Shown here piece after piece: positions 44,901-54,149 of a stretch of 64,000 bases of DNA; the stretch's first letter is position 1; every line of letters begins with the position of its first letter. The notes below the pieces were generated by a model. It did no database searches and had not been told where the DNA came from. It worked only from the letters and a program-made list of their open reading frames with translations. Location: assembly GCF_002197645.1 (NCBI RefSeq), contig NZ_CP021876.1:142455-206454 (forward strand), read 5' to 3'. Source of the stretch: Enterococcus wangshanyuanii. GTDB lineage: Bacteria; Bacillota; Bacilli; Lactobacillales; Enterococcaceae. A program made the position numbers and the translations under genes.

Positions 44901-45478
44901 TGTTACTGGATATAAAAGGCCTTTTTTCTAGCTATATCAAAGAAATCCCAAAAATAGATTCCAAAGACTTAAAACAAATAAAAAAAATTATCAGTAAGAA
45001 GAAATACTTCACTTTTTATGATTACAAACTCGTTAGTAATCACATTATGAATTTTTCAAAAAAAGATATTGAGTTCTTTGTAGAAACTATGTTTCCAGTC
45101 GAAAATATACATCTACGAGACATAGAAACTCGAAATGTAATCAGCCAATTTTTTGTAAATTTAGTAACAAAATTCATGTATAGCAATGATCGCAGTGAAG
45201 CTAAAAAGTATCTAAACTTAGCTAGAGAAAACAACAAAGAATACAGAAATTATTATTTCTCAATTCAGATCCAATATTTTGAATATATAGTTGCCTACCT
45301 AGAAACCTCTGAACCAGACTATTTAACCAAAGCAGACTACCTTATGAAAGCTGTTGAAGATATAGGCGATGTCAACACTGCTAAAACAATGAGACTAGAG
45401 TTCAAAGAATTATTAAAAGAGGAGAAGATAGATATTCCAATAGGCTCATTTCCCACAGTAATTACAAAAGACTCATAG
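44901..45478 (+). pseudogene. Rgg-family transcriptional regulator, C-terminal fragment
   Basis: The frame is open from the transposon end and encodes about 192 residues (LLLDIKGLFSSYIKEIPKID, then KYLNLARENNKEYRNYYFSI). The helical TPR-like pattern is that of the Rgg/GadR/MutR peptide-binding domain. The N-terminal helix-turn-helix and part of the repeat domain are missing. A terminator follows at 45488-45510. No partner peptide gene was seen. Confidence 0.7.
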
Positions 45479-45487
45479 TTGCAATAG

Positions 45488-45510
45488 AGCACTGAACAAG
45501 TGCTTTTTTT
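45488..45510 (+). terminator. Terminator after the Rgg fragment
   Basis: AGCAC, a 7-base loop, GTGCT and T7. Confidence 0.6.
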
Positions 45511-45560
45511 CGTGCAACGTATCACAGATATAAAGTAATTGGCAATTTGCAGGTTTAATT

Positions 45561-47096
45561 TTAACCTGTGTCCAAGTCTCCTAAATCTAGCTGCTGATAG
45601 CGATTTTCGGTGTTTTTAGAGGTGTTGAAATATTGATTAACTAAGTTACCTGCCCAGGGAAAGACGCTTAAAATGGACTCTACATATGCTGCTTGTACTT
45701 CTTTTTTTACTTGCAATATTGTTTGGATCAAGGCATTTCTTGTGGCCAACCTAATTCCACCACCTCTACCGGCTTTAACAGAGTAAAAGAGTCTGCCTTC
45801 TTCTTGTAGTTCCTTCAGGATTTTGTCCAATGATCGACTAGGGATCTTCAATTCTTCGACAATTTCCCTTTTAGTTGTCACAAAATATGGTTTGTACGTG
45901 TAACTTTTATCTTTAAGGAATGCTAATAAATCAGCCTTCCACTCATGCTTGTGAGAATATTTTCTCTCAGATCGATCTTTTTTAAATTTATACCAGGTAC
46001 TTGGGTGACTTCTATACCCACTACTGCCTTTTCTTTTGCTAAACGGAGCCTTAGAAGCCTTCTCTGTACCCCAACTTTCGATAAGTAAATCGATTTTTTC
46101 TTGTTCTGCTTGGTGATATCTACCTGAGTATGCTGATTCAACCGCACGTCTAACTTCAGAATCTTTCAAAGCTTTATTGCCTAAATTAGTGTTGAATTGA
46201 TCCATATCGTCGTAACAATTTTCTAGTGATTCTCCGGAAGAATAATAAGCCAATGCCATCGTGTAAATAGCACTATTACGTCCTAGTAGGCCTTTATCTC
46301 CTTCGATTTGTGTGTTATTAAGCAGCTGATCAACCCAAGCTGCATCCTTTTGCTTACTTTTTTTAGGCAACAGAAATAGCTTAGGTCTTTCTATGTCAAT
46401 TTGGTTATCTGCTGAGTATTCAAATGACCAGTCAATCAAAGTTTGCATATCATAAGTCATTTCAGGATTGTACTGTAAAATGTTGTCGTGTCTAGGTATT
46501 CGAGCGATTCCAAAATGATTACAGCCCATATCAACCGGCAGTTCTTCAGCGAAATATCGTCTTAAATTATTCGAAACGTTTCTTGCAATTTTTACTGAGT
46601 TATAGCCATTTGCACTCGAAATAAACCAGGGATTTTCCAGCACATAATATACCTGGTAACCTCCTGGAGTTTCCAAAATCATAGTGGGTATAAACCCTAA
46701 GTCCATGCTGCGGTCCATTATGTCTTGTCCAGAGCATGATTGGCCAACTTTAACATCGATATCAATCATGAACGTGTTGATCTGTTTTAAGTTTTGATCC
46801 TTATGACCTGTTACAAAAAGTCGGCGATCGTCCGTATAGGTACCATATCTAAACACGTTAGGGGTCCAATGAGTAAATGAGTTTTCATTTTCCCAAAGAG
46901 CTTCTTCAGAAGTTAACACCACCCCATGGGCCACACCCATTGCTTCCTTCGAGCGGAAACCAAATATAGCACCCTTTTTTCCCTCTGGTTGCTGAACAAA
47001 TGGACGCAAGTTGCTATTTTTATATTTATATTGTCTTAATCCACCCTTTAAAATGGCAGCATAAATAAGATTTAGATTTTGTTCCAGTACGTTCAT
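45561..47096 (-). CDS. Inc18-type plasmid replication initiator (RepE/RepS family)
   Basis: A 511-residue initiator that closely follows the RepE of pAMbeta1 and RepS of pSM19035: GAIFGFRSKEAMGVAHGVVL, FTHWTPNVFRYGTYTDD, CNHFGIARIPRHDN, KGLLGRNSAIYTMALAY, and a helix-turn-helix-like KPYFVTTKREIVEELKIPSR, GRGGGIRLA near the end. It opens the origin and sets theta replication, with the origin normally just downstream of the gene. ATG 47096 follows AAAGGAAAC; a longer frame upstream has no site. Expression should be limited by the antisense RNA and attenuator at 47262-47388. Confidence 0.9.
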   Translation of the reverse strand: MNVLEQNLNLIYAAILKGGLRQYKYKNSNLRPFVQQPEGKKGAIFGFRSKEAMGVAHGVVLTSEEALWENENSFTHWTPNVFRYGTYTDDRRLFVTGHKDQNLKQINTFMIDIDVKVGQSCSGQDIMDRSMDLGFIPTMILETPGGYQVYYVLENPWFISSANGYNSVKIARNVSNNLRRYFAEELPVDMGCNHFGIARIPRHDNILQYNPEMTYDMQTLIDWSFEYSADNQIDIERPKLFLLPKKSKQKDAAWVDQLLNNTQIEGDKGLLGRNSAIYTMALAYYSSGESLENCYDDMDQFNTNLGNKALKDSEVRRAVESAYSGRYHQAEQEKIDLLIESWGTEKASKAPFSKRKGSSGYRSHPSTWYKFKKDRSERKYSHKHEWKADLLAFLKDKSYTYKPYFVTTKREIVEELKIPSRSLDKILKELQEEGRLFYSVKAGRGGGIRLATRNALIQTILQVKKEVQAAYVESILSVFPWAGNLVNQYFNTSKNTENRYQQLDLGDLDTG

Positions 47097-47225
47097 TTTG
47101 GTTTCCTTTCCAAAAAAAGAAGAACACAAAGATACCCTTGTGTCCTTACGAATACTGGATTTAATAAATTTACTACTAAAACTAGCAAAATCGCCAGTTT
47201 TGCGCACCAAATAAGCCTAAATCTA

Positions 47226-47254
47226 TTGTATTTTTTGTCAAAATTTGCTATAAT
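47226..47254 (+). promoter_or_regulatory. Promoter of the copy-control antisense RNA
   Basis: TTGTAT (47226-47231), a 17-base spacer and an extended -10 box TGCTATAAT (TATAAT 47249-47254) face away from rep. This is where the RNAIII promoter lies in Inc18 plasmids. Confidence 0.7.
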
Positions 47255-47261
47255 GTATTTA

Positions 47262-47388
47262 ATAAAGTGACTCGAAAACACTTATCAAATTTATAGAAAT
47301 TGAGACTACGGAACACATAGTTTGGGTATGTGATTTCTAATGAGTTAATTTGACTACCAATCAAATTAACTTTTAGGTCTCTTTTTTT
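47262..47388 (+). ncRNA. RNAIII-like antisense RNA with attenuator
   Basis: The region between the antisense promoter and the T tract holds a stem-loop at about 47313-47333 (CACATAG...TATGTG) and a terminator GTTAATTTGA (47344-47353) / TCAAATTAAC (47361-47370). In Inc18 plasmids a 136-nt antisense RNA of this layout causes premature termination of the rep leader. Here position, size and structure all agree. Confidence 0.8.
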
Positions 47389-47442
47389 TATTTTAAAATT
47401 AGATTAACTTATCTCTAAAATTTTGTAAACTGTTTTTTTATT

Positions 47443-47769
47443 TTATAATTCCAACATTTCATCGATTCTATTTCTAAGATCCTGCAATTCTTCATCCGTT
47501 TTGATACTTAGGATAGTTGTTCTTGCTTGTTCTAAAGCGTATTCGTGTTTTGATAAAATAAGCTCATATTTAGCTGTAATCATTTCCTCTAATCGATCTA
47601 ATGCTTCATTTCCGAAACTCCGCGTTCCATTATCAAATTCTCTGACATAACTTGGAGAAAGTCCTATTGCTTTTGAAAGCTCAACTCTACTTACATAATA
47701 GTTTTTGACCAGAAATTTTAGTAAAAATCGATCATATTCGTTTCTAAACTGCTTACTCCCCTCTTCCAT
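47443..47769 (-). CDS. Xre-like regulator, candidate copy-number repressor
   Basis: A 108-residue protein with a helix-turn-helix (VSRVELSKAIGLSPSYVREF, residues about 27-46) and a helical tail. It sits upstream of rep on the same strand, where CopF/CopR lie in Inc18 plasmids, but it is not visibly similar to CopR. Its ribosome site GGAGG-like (AAAGGAGG) precedes ATG 47769. A GTTGTTACAAACAAC palindrome just upstream may be its operator, and a second copy lies before parA. Confidence 0.7.
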   Translation of the reverse strand: MEEGSKQFRNEYDRFLLKFLVKNYYVSRVELSKAIGLSPSYVREFDNGTRSFGNEALDRLEEMITAKYELILSKHEYALEQARTTILSIKTDEELQDLRNRIDEMLEL

Positions 47770-47784
47770 ATCTTTCCTCCTTTT

Positions 47785-47799
47785 GTTGTTACAAACAAC
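47785..47799. promoter_or_regulatory. Operator-like palindrome GTTGTT-N3-AACAAC (copy 1)
   Basis: GTTGTTACAAACAAC lies 16 bases upstream of the start of the Xre-like gene. The same palindrome with a TTT centre is at 48020-48034. Confidence 0.6.
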
Positions 47800-47879
47800 A
47801 ACAATTTACATGATAAGATTACCATAAAAACTAGTTTTAATCAATTCTAAATCATCACCAAATTTTTATTGCTTACAAG

Positions 47880-48110
47880 AATGTATTGTTAATAGGCTTT
47901 ATTATCATTATCAATATATTACTAATATATTACTAATATATTCTATTTAGTAATATTTTTAGTAATAGTAACTATAAATGCTGTTGTTTTTGCTTTTCTT
48001 TCTTAACTTTATCTTTGTTGTTGTTTTTAACAACGAATTATGGTATTCTATTTTTGTTAGTAATACAGTCTATTTTTAATAGTAATATTTTATATTTAAA
48101 CAAAATTACT
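47880..48110. promoter_or_regulatory. Putative partition site and parA promoter region
   Basis: Direct repeats of TATTACTAATA (about 47917-47944) and, in the other orientation, TAGTAATA (near 47949, 47961, 48058 and 48079) cluster before parA. Related TAGTA repeats act as centromeres with the pheromone-plasmid ParA/ParB pairs. The palindrome GTTGTTTTTAACAAC at 48020-48034 lies inside. Confidence 0.6.
48020..48034. promoter_or_regulatory. Operator-like palindrome GTTGTT-N3-AACAAC (copy 2)
   Basis: GTTGTTTTTAACAAC, 112 bases before the parA start. It could tie parAB expression to the Xre-like regulator. Confidence 0.55.
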
Positions 48111-48145
48111 TTTAGCATTAATCTATAAGAAAGAAGGAGAAAAAC

Positions 48146-49111
48146 ATGGCAGTAGGAATTACCGTTGCAGCAAACAAAGGCGGAGTTGGAAAGACTCTTA
48201 TCACTATTAACATCACTGGCGCTCTTAGAAAGGCATTTCCAAATGCAAGAATACTTGTTGTTGATACTGACGCCCAAGGAAATACTACTAAATCTTTTAG
48301 AGTAAAAGTAGCCAATGATCAAAATACAATTTATGATGTATTTATGGGGACTGCATCAGTTGAAGATACGATTGTTGGTACATATGATAGTAACATTGAC
48401 GTTCTACCGGCAAACTCTGATAACAACTACCTAGAGTTTGATAAAATGGAAGAATTTCGAGATACGATCTTGGAATGGTTCGTCGCATTAGTAAAGAAAT
48501 TTAAAAATAATATCTCTGAACTAATGACTATAGAAGGTCTTAAAAAGAAAATGACAAACATCATCGATCCTAGTTCTAACTATTTCAATGCATTAGCTGG
48601 ATCATTTGATAAGGTTCAAGAAGAATATGACTTCATTATTTATGATACACCGCCTGAGCTGAAGCAAGTTACTTCTTCTGTACTTTCCATTGCAGACGTG
48701 GTAATAGTGCCTTATGAACCTGACTTGAATGGTGTTGACGGAGTTACACACCTAATATCAAGGGTGCTGACACTTAAAGAAAAATACAATCCAAATCTTA
48801 GGATTGGCGGTGTTTTAGCGAATAAGGTCTACAATACTAATCTACATGCAAAAATGATTAATTCAATGATGAAATATACTAATAGGAACAATTATCATTA
48901 TTTTGATACTGAAATACCTAGATCTATTACTTTTGCTGACAAATTAGTTAGAAATGGTCTTCCGATTACAATGAATGACCCAAACAACAAGTTTGCTCAA
49001 AATTTTTACAAGCTAATTAATGAAATGAACAGGCTAGGTTTATTGAGTAAAGACGGAAAAATATTAGAGATACCTGTACAATTATATCAAGAAAGCGAGG
49101 TTGAAGAATAA
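48146..49111 (+). CDS. ParA-family partition ATPase (PrgP/RepB type)
   Basis: A 321-residue Walker-type ATPase with the deviant Walker A motif ANKGGVGKT (residues 9-17), VVDTDAQGN and FIIYDTPPELK. It has an extra insertion around residues 110-150 (FVALVKKFKNNISELMTIEG), as in the PrgP/RepB group of enterococcal plasmids. Its gene overlaps the ParB gene by one base. AGAAGGAG precedes ATG. It drives plasmid segregation with the small ParB-like partner. Confidence 0.9.
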   Translation: MAVGITVAANKGGVGKTLITINITGALRKAFPNARILVVDTDAQGNTTKSFRVKVANDQNTIYDVFMGTASVEDTIVGTYDSNIDVLPANSDNNYLEFDKMEEFRDTILEWFVALVKKFKNNISELMTIEGLKKKMTNIIDPSSNYFNALAGSFDKVQEEYDFIIYDTPPELKQVTSSVLSIADVVIVPYEPDLNGVDGVTHLISRVLTLKEKYNPNLRIGGVLANKVYNTNLHAKMINSMMKYTNRNNYHYFDTEIPRSITFADKLVRNGLPITMNDPNNKFAQNFYKLINEMNRLGLLSKDGKILEIPVQLYQESEVEE

Positions 49112-49632
49112 TGGCTAGAAGAAAAAGAGCAGCTGGAAACTTTAACTCTGCATTTGATGAAGAACTAGAGAATGTAAAGACTCCAGAAGACGATCTTCAA
49201 AATGATTCTCTACTGAATTTATCCAATGAAACAGTCTCTGTTGAAGAAAAATTATCTACAAATGAAGAACCGTCTACACACGAGACGACATCCGAAACCG
49301 TGCCCTCTTCAGAAAGTTCAAATAAATTTGGGTTGGTTAGAGAAACTCAAAAACATCTCTCGGAAATGATACCTAGAACTTATAAGTTACGCCAGGACAC
49401 TGTTGATTCCCTAGAAAGCCTTGTTTACAAAGATAAAAAACGTAGTAGAAAGATACCTGGTACAAAAGGTTTTATCTCAGATTTTGTCGATAACGCAATA
49501 TGGCAACATTTTCTTCAATTAGGACTTATTACAGAAGAAGAAGCTAATAAACACGTTAAAGATTACAGTAAATACCCAATTAATATTGACAATTTTAATG
49601 ACTATATGAATGAAATTGAAGAAGACTATTAA
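49111..49632 (+). CDS. ParB-like partition protein (PrgO/RepC type)
   Basis: A 173-residue protein. A basic start (MARRKRAAGNFNSAF) can stimulate the ParA ATPase. A long acidic, Ser/Thr-rich linker follows, and the C-terminal domain (IPRTYKLRQDTVDSLESLVY) looks like a ribbon-helix-helix DNA binder. It starts inside the parA stop (TAATG). Its end overlaps the palindrome GAAGACTATT/AATAGTCTTC, a terminator. Confidence 0.85.
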   Translation: MARRKRAAGNFNSAFDEELENVKTPEDDLQNDSLLNLSNETVSVEEKLSTNEEPSTHETTSETVPSSESSNKFGLVRETQKHLSEMIPRTYKLRQDTVDSLESLVYKDKKRSRKIPGTKGFISDFVDNAIWQHFLQLGLITEEEANKHVKDYSKYPINIDNFNDYMNEIEEDY

Positions 49633-49649
49633 TAGTCTTCTTTTTCATT
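49621..49649 (+). terminator. parAB terminator
   Basis: A perfect 20-bp palindrome GAAGACTATT/AATAGTCTTC (49621-49640) overlaps the last codons and is followed by T5. Confidence 0.7.
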
Positions 49650-49699
49650 ATATTTATAAAGGTAATACATTAGTAATATATTACCTTTATAAATATAAT
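49647..49699. repeat. 53-bp palindrome beside parB (copy 1)
   Basis: Arms of 26 bases (49647-49672 and 49674-49699) pair with one mismatch around a single G. The core GGTAATACATTAGTAATA contains the TAGTAATA motif of the upstream partition region. Confidence 0.85.
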
Positions 49700-49816
49700 A
49701 TATTAGAAATGTATTGTTTCTAAAAATATATTTAAATACTGGAGTTGTCCTATGTTTATCATATTTAGTACTAGCTGTTTCTGCAGTGAGTTACATTCAA
49801 ATTACAATCCTCTTGA

Positions 49817-49879
49817 AAGATAATATATTTATAAAGGTAATACATTAGTAATGTATTACCTTTATAAATATATTATCTT
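49817..49879. repeat. 63-bp perfect palindrome beside parB (copy 2)
   Basis: Arms 49817-49847 and 49849-49879 (31 bases each) pair without mismatch around one G. The inner 50 bases equal copy 1 apart from one base. Such a long perfect palindrome can form a cruciform. Confidence 0.9.
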
Positions 49880-50582
49880 GACAATCATTTCGTATTCTTA
49901 CTCTATCCATTCATTATTATCATCGAAAGGGAAGTGTCAGGATCATGCTTAGGACTATTCGTATTTCCCATTAGGATAATTTCTACCCCGAACATTTTTA
50001 CTCCTACACCATGTCCAGATACAGCTAAACAAACTTATATTATTTGCCCATTGAGCAAGAAATTCTAATCTAAGACCACGTAACCCTTGTATATCTTATA
50101 ACTGGATCATACCTTGTATTTCCCATATAGAGTTTGGATCAAACTCGCCATATGCAAATAATGAAAACAATCCGCTTGCTGCTTTCATCATTTGTGCTGA
50201 TACACACCTAAGGATTGACAAAATACTATTGATCCTCCTGATTTATCCCTTATATAACTCCTACTTGCTTGGTTAAAATGTAACACTCAGCAATTCCTTG
50301 GGGGGATAACAAGAGTATACATATATCTCATTTAGAAGCGTGGTTGGGAGAGGGTATCGACGTTTAGCTATCTTGGATACTTAATTATTGTTTAAAGGTA
50401 AATTGACATAAGTGAGGATTATTTTAAGTGATTGTCGCAGCAGGGATTTCAAGCACCTAAATTGTAAAATGTGATTGGTCTACCTACGAACTCCTTGTCA
50501 TTAAGGGCTTTGCGGTAGCAATCTTCGTAATTTACTAGAAGAGTGTTTTGTTGGGTTTGTTTTTTAGATAGGAGTTCATAGA
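49880..50582. other. Decayed sequence with a fragment of an LXG-associated gene
   Basis: No intact gene. At about 50160-50240 the sequence GACAATCCGCTTGCTGCTTT-like stretch repeats, with decay, the region 54726-54795 inside the LXG-associated small gene. This shows that a second LXG-type locus or a rearranged copy once existed here. The minus frame at 50449-50691 runs through the IS30 remnant and is not a gene. Confidence 0.5.
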
Positions 50583-51150
50583 ATGTTATATAATCGTTTA
50601 TCAGCTGAAAAGCGCGAGCAAATCGAAGAGTATCTGAGAGAAGGAGTTTCTCAGGCTGAGACAGCTCTATAACTGGATCAACATAGGCCAACGATCTTTA
50701 AAGTGATCTGGAGAAACAGTGAAGGAAGAACAGGAAACTTTGGAACGACTACAAAGGCGACCGTGCATAATACAAAGACTACTTTGAATTACTCTCCAGA
50801 ACAAATCGCTCATGGTGTACGTAGCATTAATGTATCGACAAATACCATCTATAACTGGATTTATTCTGGTTTGATCAAATTTCCAATAAAGAAGCTACGA
50901 TTGAAAGGGAAGAGATACCGGAGAAAATATAACAGTAGATTACTGATCGGTCTGAAGCAACTATTCTAAGAACTGATTTTGGTCATTGGGAAGCTAATAC
51001 AGTACTTTCTAAGCGCGATATAGAAACTTCTCTAGCTACATTCGTAGAACGTAAATCACGGCATTATGTGCCCCTTAAAATGACTCGAAAAGACGGGGCG
51101 TATTTGTTGGCAGCTATGGAACGCTTAGTTGAAACGTACACACTGGTGCA
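50583..51150 (+). pseudogene. IS30-family transposase remnant
   Basis: The start MLYNRLSAEKREQIEEYLRE is intact for 29 codons, then the frame stops. Later pieces in other frames give the IS30 hallmarks: NKSLMVYV-like HTH end and, at about 50965-51140, RTDFGHWEADTVLSKRD-like catalytic sequence (here FGHWEANTVLS) and TFVERKSRHYVPLKM. At least four disruptions, several not in homopolymers. A true relic. Confidence 0.8.
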
Positions 51151-51737
51151 AAATCAATTACATGTGATCGCGGAGTTGAGTTCGTGAACTTTCATAATGT
51201 AAAACACATGGAGAATACTTACAGTTTTAACATGTATTATGTACACCTTATATGCCACAATAACGCGCTTCAAACGAATATCACAATGGGTATTTTCCAA
51301 AACCTACAGACTTCAATAAGGTATCTCATATAAAGATCAATCAACGATCGGCCAAGAAAGCTATTCAAATGGAAGTCAGCAAACCATAAATTCCATTTAG
51401 AGTACGCTAAAACCTGAAAGTAATGTTATTCGATAGAAAACGTTTCCAATGCAAAACATTTAAAAAAGCAGAATAAAATTGTATAATGAAAAATATTAAG
51501 AATGTTGTTTTGAAGGAATTCGTTTATCGCATTTGATACTGAAATTCAGCCAATCGAGACTACTTTGTATAATATATCTTATGTTAACTAAAGAATGAAT
51601 AAGACAAATAGACCTTAGATTAACTACCTCTCTATGGATTCAAATACTATCACGGTTTTTTGGTAACTTTTATTCCGTTGACCTATTGAACTGATTAGCT
51701 GCAATCAAAAGTTTTTCTACTCATTACACATCCCTTA
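51151..51737. other. Decayed intergenic sequence
   Basis: No gene is supported. It is probably the rest of the IS30 relic (to about 51420) and unrelated A+T-rich DNA. Confidence 0.45.
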
Positions 51738-52319
51738 TCATTTGAGGAGGTCTCTTATATGAACGTTATTGATTAACTCTGGCATTAGTTCTTTTAAATA
51801 ATCTTCAGCAAACTGATCATCAAACAACCAGCGATCAATCGTTTCTTTTTCTAAAATAACCGGCACACGATTATGTATCGCTTCGATTGACTTATTGGCT
51901 GCTGTTGTCAAAATAATGCTACGGTTTCCATCTTCAAATTTCTTATAGAATCCTGCCAAATAGAGAATTTCAGAGTCTTTTTCCCTGAAGAGAAATTTTC
52001 TTTTCTCCTGGTCCCTCTCGTAAAACCCAGAAGTGGGTAAGACACAACGGGTGCTGCTGAATGCTTTAGCAAACATTTTCTTTTCAGTGACCGTCTCTGA
52101 TCGAGCATTTATGATCGATTGGGACTTTTTAAACCCATGAAAGCTCCAAGCCATCGCTTCAACATCGATATCGTGATCAGACGTGCCAACTAGTAGAGGG
52201 ACGGTGTTCGTTGGAAATATTTCTCCGGTCTTGATCTCCTGGTTCTTAGCTTCGATTTTCCTGATAATCTCCTCGATCTCTTTCGAGTCTGTCGGATCTA
52301 ACAAAAACCTTCCGCACAT
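51738..52319 (-). CDS. SRAP/YedK-HMCES-like abasic-site protein
   Basis: A 193-residue protein with all residues needed for the SOS-response-associated peptidase family: the mature Cys2 in MCGRF, Asn71 in NARSET, Glu101 in SGFYER and His149 in HNRVPV. It forms a covalent link to abasic sites in single-stranded DNA and so protects them. The C-terminus (ELINNVHIRDLLK) is shorter than in many homologues. It may be chromosomal-type cargo or help repair single-stranded plasmid DNA during transfer. The start follows AGGAGGG. Confidence 0.9.
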   Translation of the reverse strand: MCGRFLLDPTDSKEIEEIIRKIEAKNQEIKTGEIFPTNTVPLLVGTSDHDIDVEAMAWSFHGFKKSQSIINARSETVTEKKMFAKAFSSTRCVLPTSGFYERDQEKRKFLFREKDSEILYLAGFYKKFEDGNRSIILTTAANKSIEAIHNRVPVILEKETIDRWLFDDQFAEDYLKELMPELINNVHIRDLLK

Positions 52320-52397
52320 ACGAAAACCCTCCTGTCTGTAGAATAACTTACCATCATTCTACAAGCAGAAGGGGAGATTTGCTAAAATATTGATTTA

Positions 52398-52736
52398 CTA
52401 AAAGAACTCTACATCAAGGACAAAACCAATATTCCTTTTTGAATAAGAAATAAGTTGATAATGTAATGAGTTATCCGTTTGATTCGTTGTGTAAAATGTG
52501 ACGTGAGGATACTCTAAAAAAAAGACAAGTTTCATGAACAGTTGTTTTATATCCTCTTTTTCAAGATCATTTGTGGTAACTTTTAGAATAAAAACATCAT
52601 TTTCTCTATCAAATGATAGATTCGAATCAATTATATCTTTTTCTTGGTACTCAATAAAGGATCTGATTTCAGCACCTATACCAGGTTCATATTCATGGTT
52701 AATCTCATCTGCTATCTTCTTAAAAAAATCTTTCAT
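52398..52736 (-). CDS. Putative immunity protein of the LXG toxin
   Basis: A 112-residue acidic soluble protein (MKDFFKKIADEINHEYEPGI). GTAGGAG precedes ATG and it begins 14 bases after the repaired stop of the toxin gene. In LXG operons this position is held by the immunity gene, which blocks the C-terminal toxin domain. I do not recognise its family. Confidence 0.7.
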   Translation of the reverse strand: MKDFFKKIADEINHEYEPGIGAEIRSFIEYQEKDIIDSNLSFDRENDVFILKVTTNDLEKEDIKQLFMKLVFFLEYPHVTFYTTNQTDNSLHYQLISYSKRNIGFVLDVEFF

Positions 52737-52750
52737 ATTTCTCCTACTTT

Positions 52751-54149
52751 CTATTTAGGTATATATATCCCTTTAGGTCCAGAAGAATGAACTGAGATAA
52801 TTCCTCCTCGATCATTCGTAACTACTTTATTACCTCTAGGATCAACATATTCCAAGTTTTTCTCCCCAATTCGTCAATTTTTGATTTCCTTGTTTTCGTA
52901 TTATTATCAATAATAGCATCGATTCTTTCCGGAGAAAACCCTCTCTCATTCGCTCTTTCCGCGCCATGTTTTGACATTGATCGCCCGCCAGGAGTAACAT
53001 CACCTGTATCAAGATCATACCCCTCACCGAAACTGCTAAATGCATTCCAAATCGTTCCAACTCCATGAGTCATTGCAGCCGCACCACTTGCAGTAACTGC
53101 TGGACTTAGTGTTGCAGTTGCTCCACCTGTAAACGGCGTACCTGCAAGTGAAGCAGCATTACCACCTACTAGCCAAGAAAAACCACCAATAAACTCAGCT
53201 GCACCACCTGCGACTGAAAGAAGGTCTCCCACAAACTGTGCAACGGCATACGGCTTAGTTCCTACAGAATCAGTATCAAGTGTACGTTCTCCCATTAAGG
53301 CACTCAGTCCGAAGTTTTCATAAATTTTATCTGCAATCCCTACACCAAAAGCCTTTAATGCATTCCAATTATTTGTTGCGATTGCTTCCTGGACTGCTAT
53401 AGTCATTTTAGGATCGAATATACCATCCACATAGACACCTGTTACGTTTCCAAATTCATCAAAAGTATAAGTAATCTCTTGATTTTCTAATCGGTGAGTT
53501 TCTACTTTTGCATCGATCTTTTTCTGTCTCTTGTCCCAAGCACGGCTGATCGGCTTTGCCCAAGACATATTCATTCTTCCTAGATCAAATGTTCCGGAAG
53601 AAGCATTCCATGCGGCACCTTTTCGACTTCGGCTAATCCAGCATCAAAGTTGGCCAACTGTGCTTCAAAATCAGCGAAAAGACCTGGAGAACTGGCATGA
53701 AAAGCATAGAGCTTCTGAAGCTTTTCTTCACTTTCTCTGATAGCTGCCTGTACATGCATGTAACGTTGTTCTAGTCCTTGATTGGGTTCTTTCTCTTTAT
53801 CCATTCGTTGGGCCATACTTTGTAAAGTCAAATTGCCTTGTGCGATCACTGCCTTCAGCTGCTCCTCGATCACATCGCAGGTATCGACTTGTGATTGAAA
53901 CTCTTCAGGAAACTTACTGTGTGCTTCAATCAATGCTTCACATACCAGGATAAATCCACTGGCTAAAGTTGGATAAACTGCAGAAAAATATTGCTTCGCA
54001 GAATCATACGTTTTACCGGATAAAGGCGCACTCATAAAATGACTGACACTATCTTTTAGAACACCACTAAACTGGACATACTGAACGGCCATCTGTTTCG
54101 CAGCAGCACTTTGACTGTTGACTTCGCCAACAAAAAAATCTACTCCCAT
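52751..54149 (-). pseudogene. LXG-domain polymorphic toxin (two frameshifts)
   Basis: Repair of two homopolymers gives a 466-residue protein. The N-terminal LXG domain (MGVDFFVGEVNSQSAAAKQM to about residue 180) targets it to a type VII secretion system. After the T4 run 53620-53623 (five expected) the frame continues as SGTFDLGRMNMSWAKPISRA, the usual end of this domain. A glycine-rich linker follows, then a toxin domain of about 90 residues (MSKHGAERANERGFSPERID) that resembles DUF4258/colicin-E5-like RNase folds. After the T5 run 52857-52861 (six expected) it ends DRGGIISVHSSGPKGIYIPK. Both breaks look like missing bases, so the toxin may be intact in reality. Confidence 0.8.

Noticed and set aside
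40851..44905. 5-bp target duplication of the Tn3-family element
   Set aside because: GAATC and TGTTA do not match, so no duplication is present.
45047..45478. A complete 143-residue gene
   Set aside because: The frame is open further upstream to the transposon end and matches only the C-terminal half of Rgg proteins, so it is a fragment.
50449..50691. 80-residue minus frame
   Set aside because: It overlaps the IS30-family relic on the other strand and its sequence is the antisense of the transposase N-terminus.
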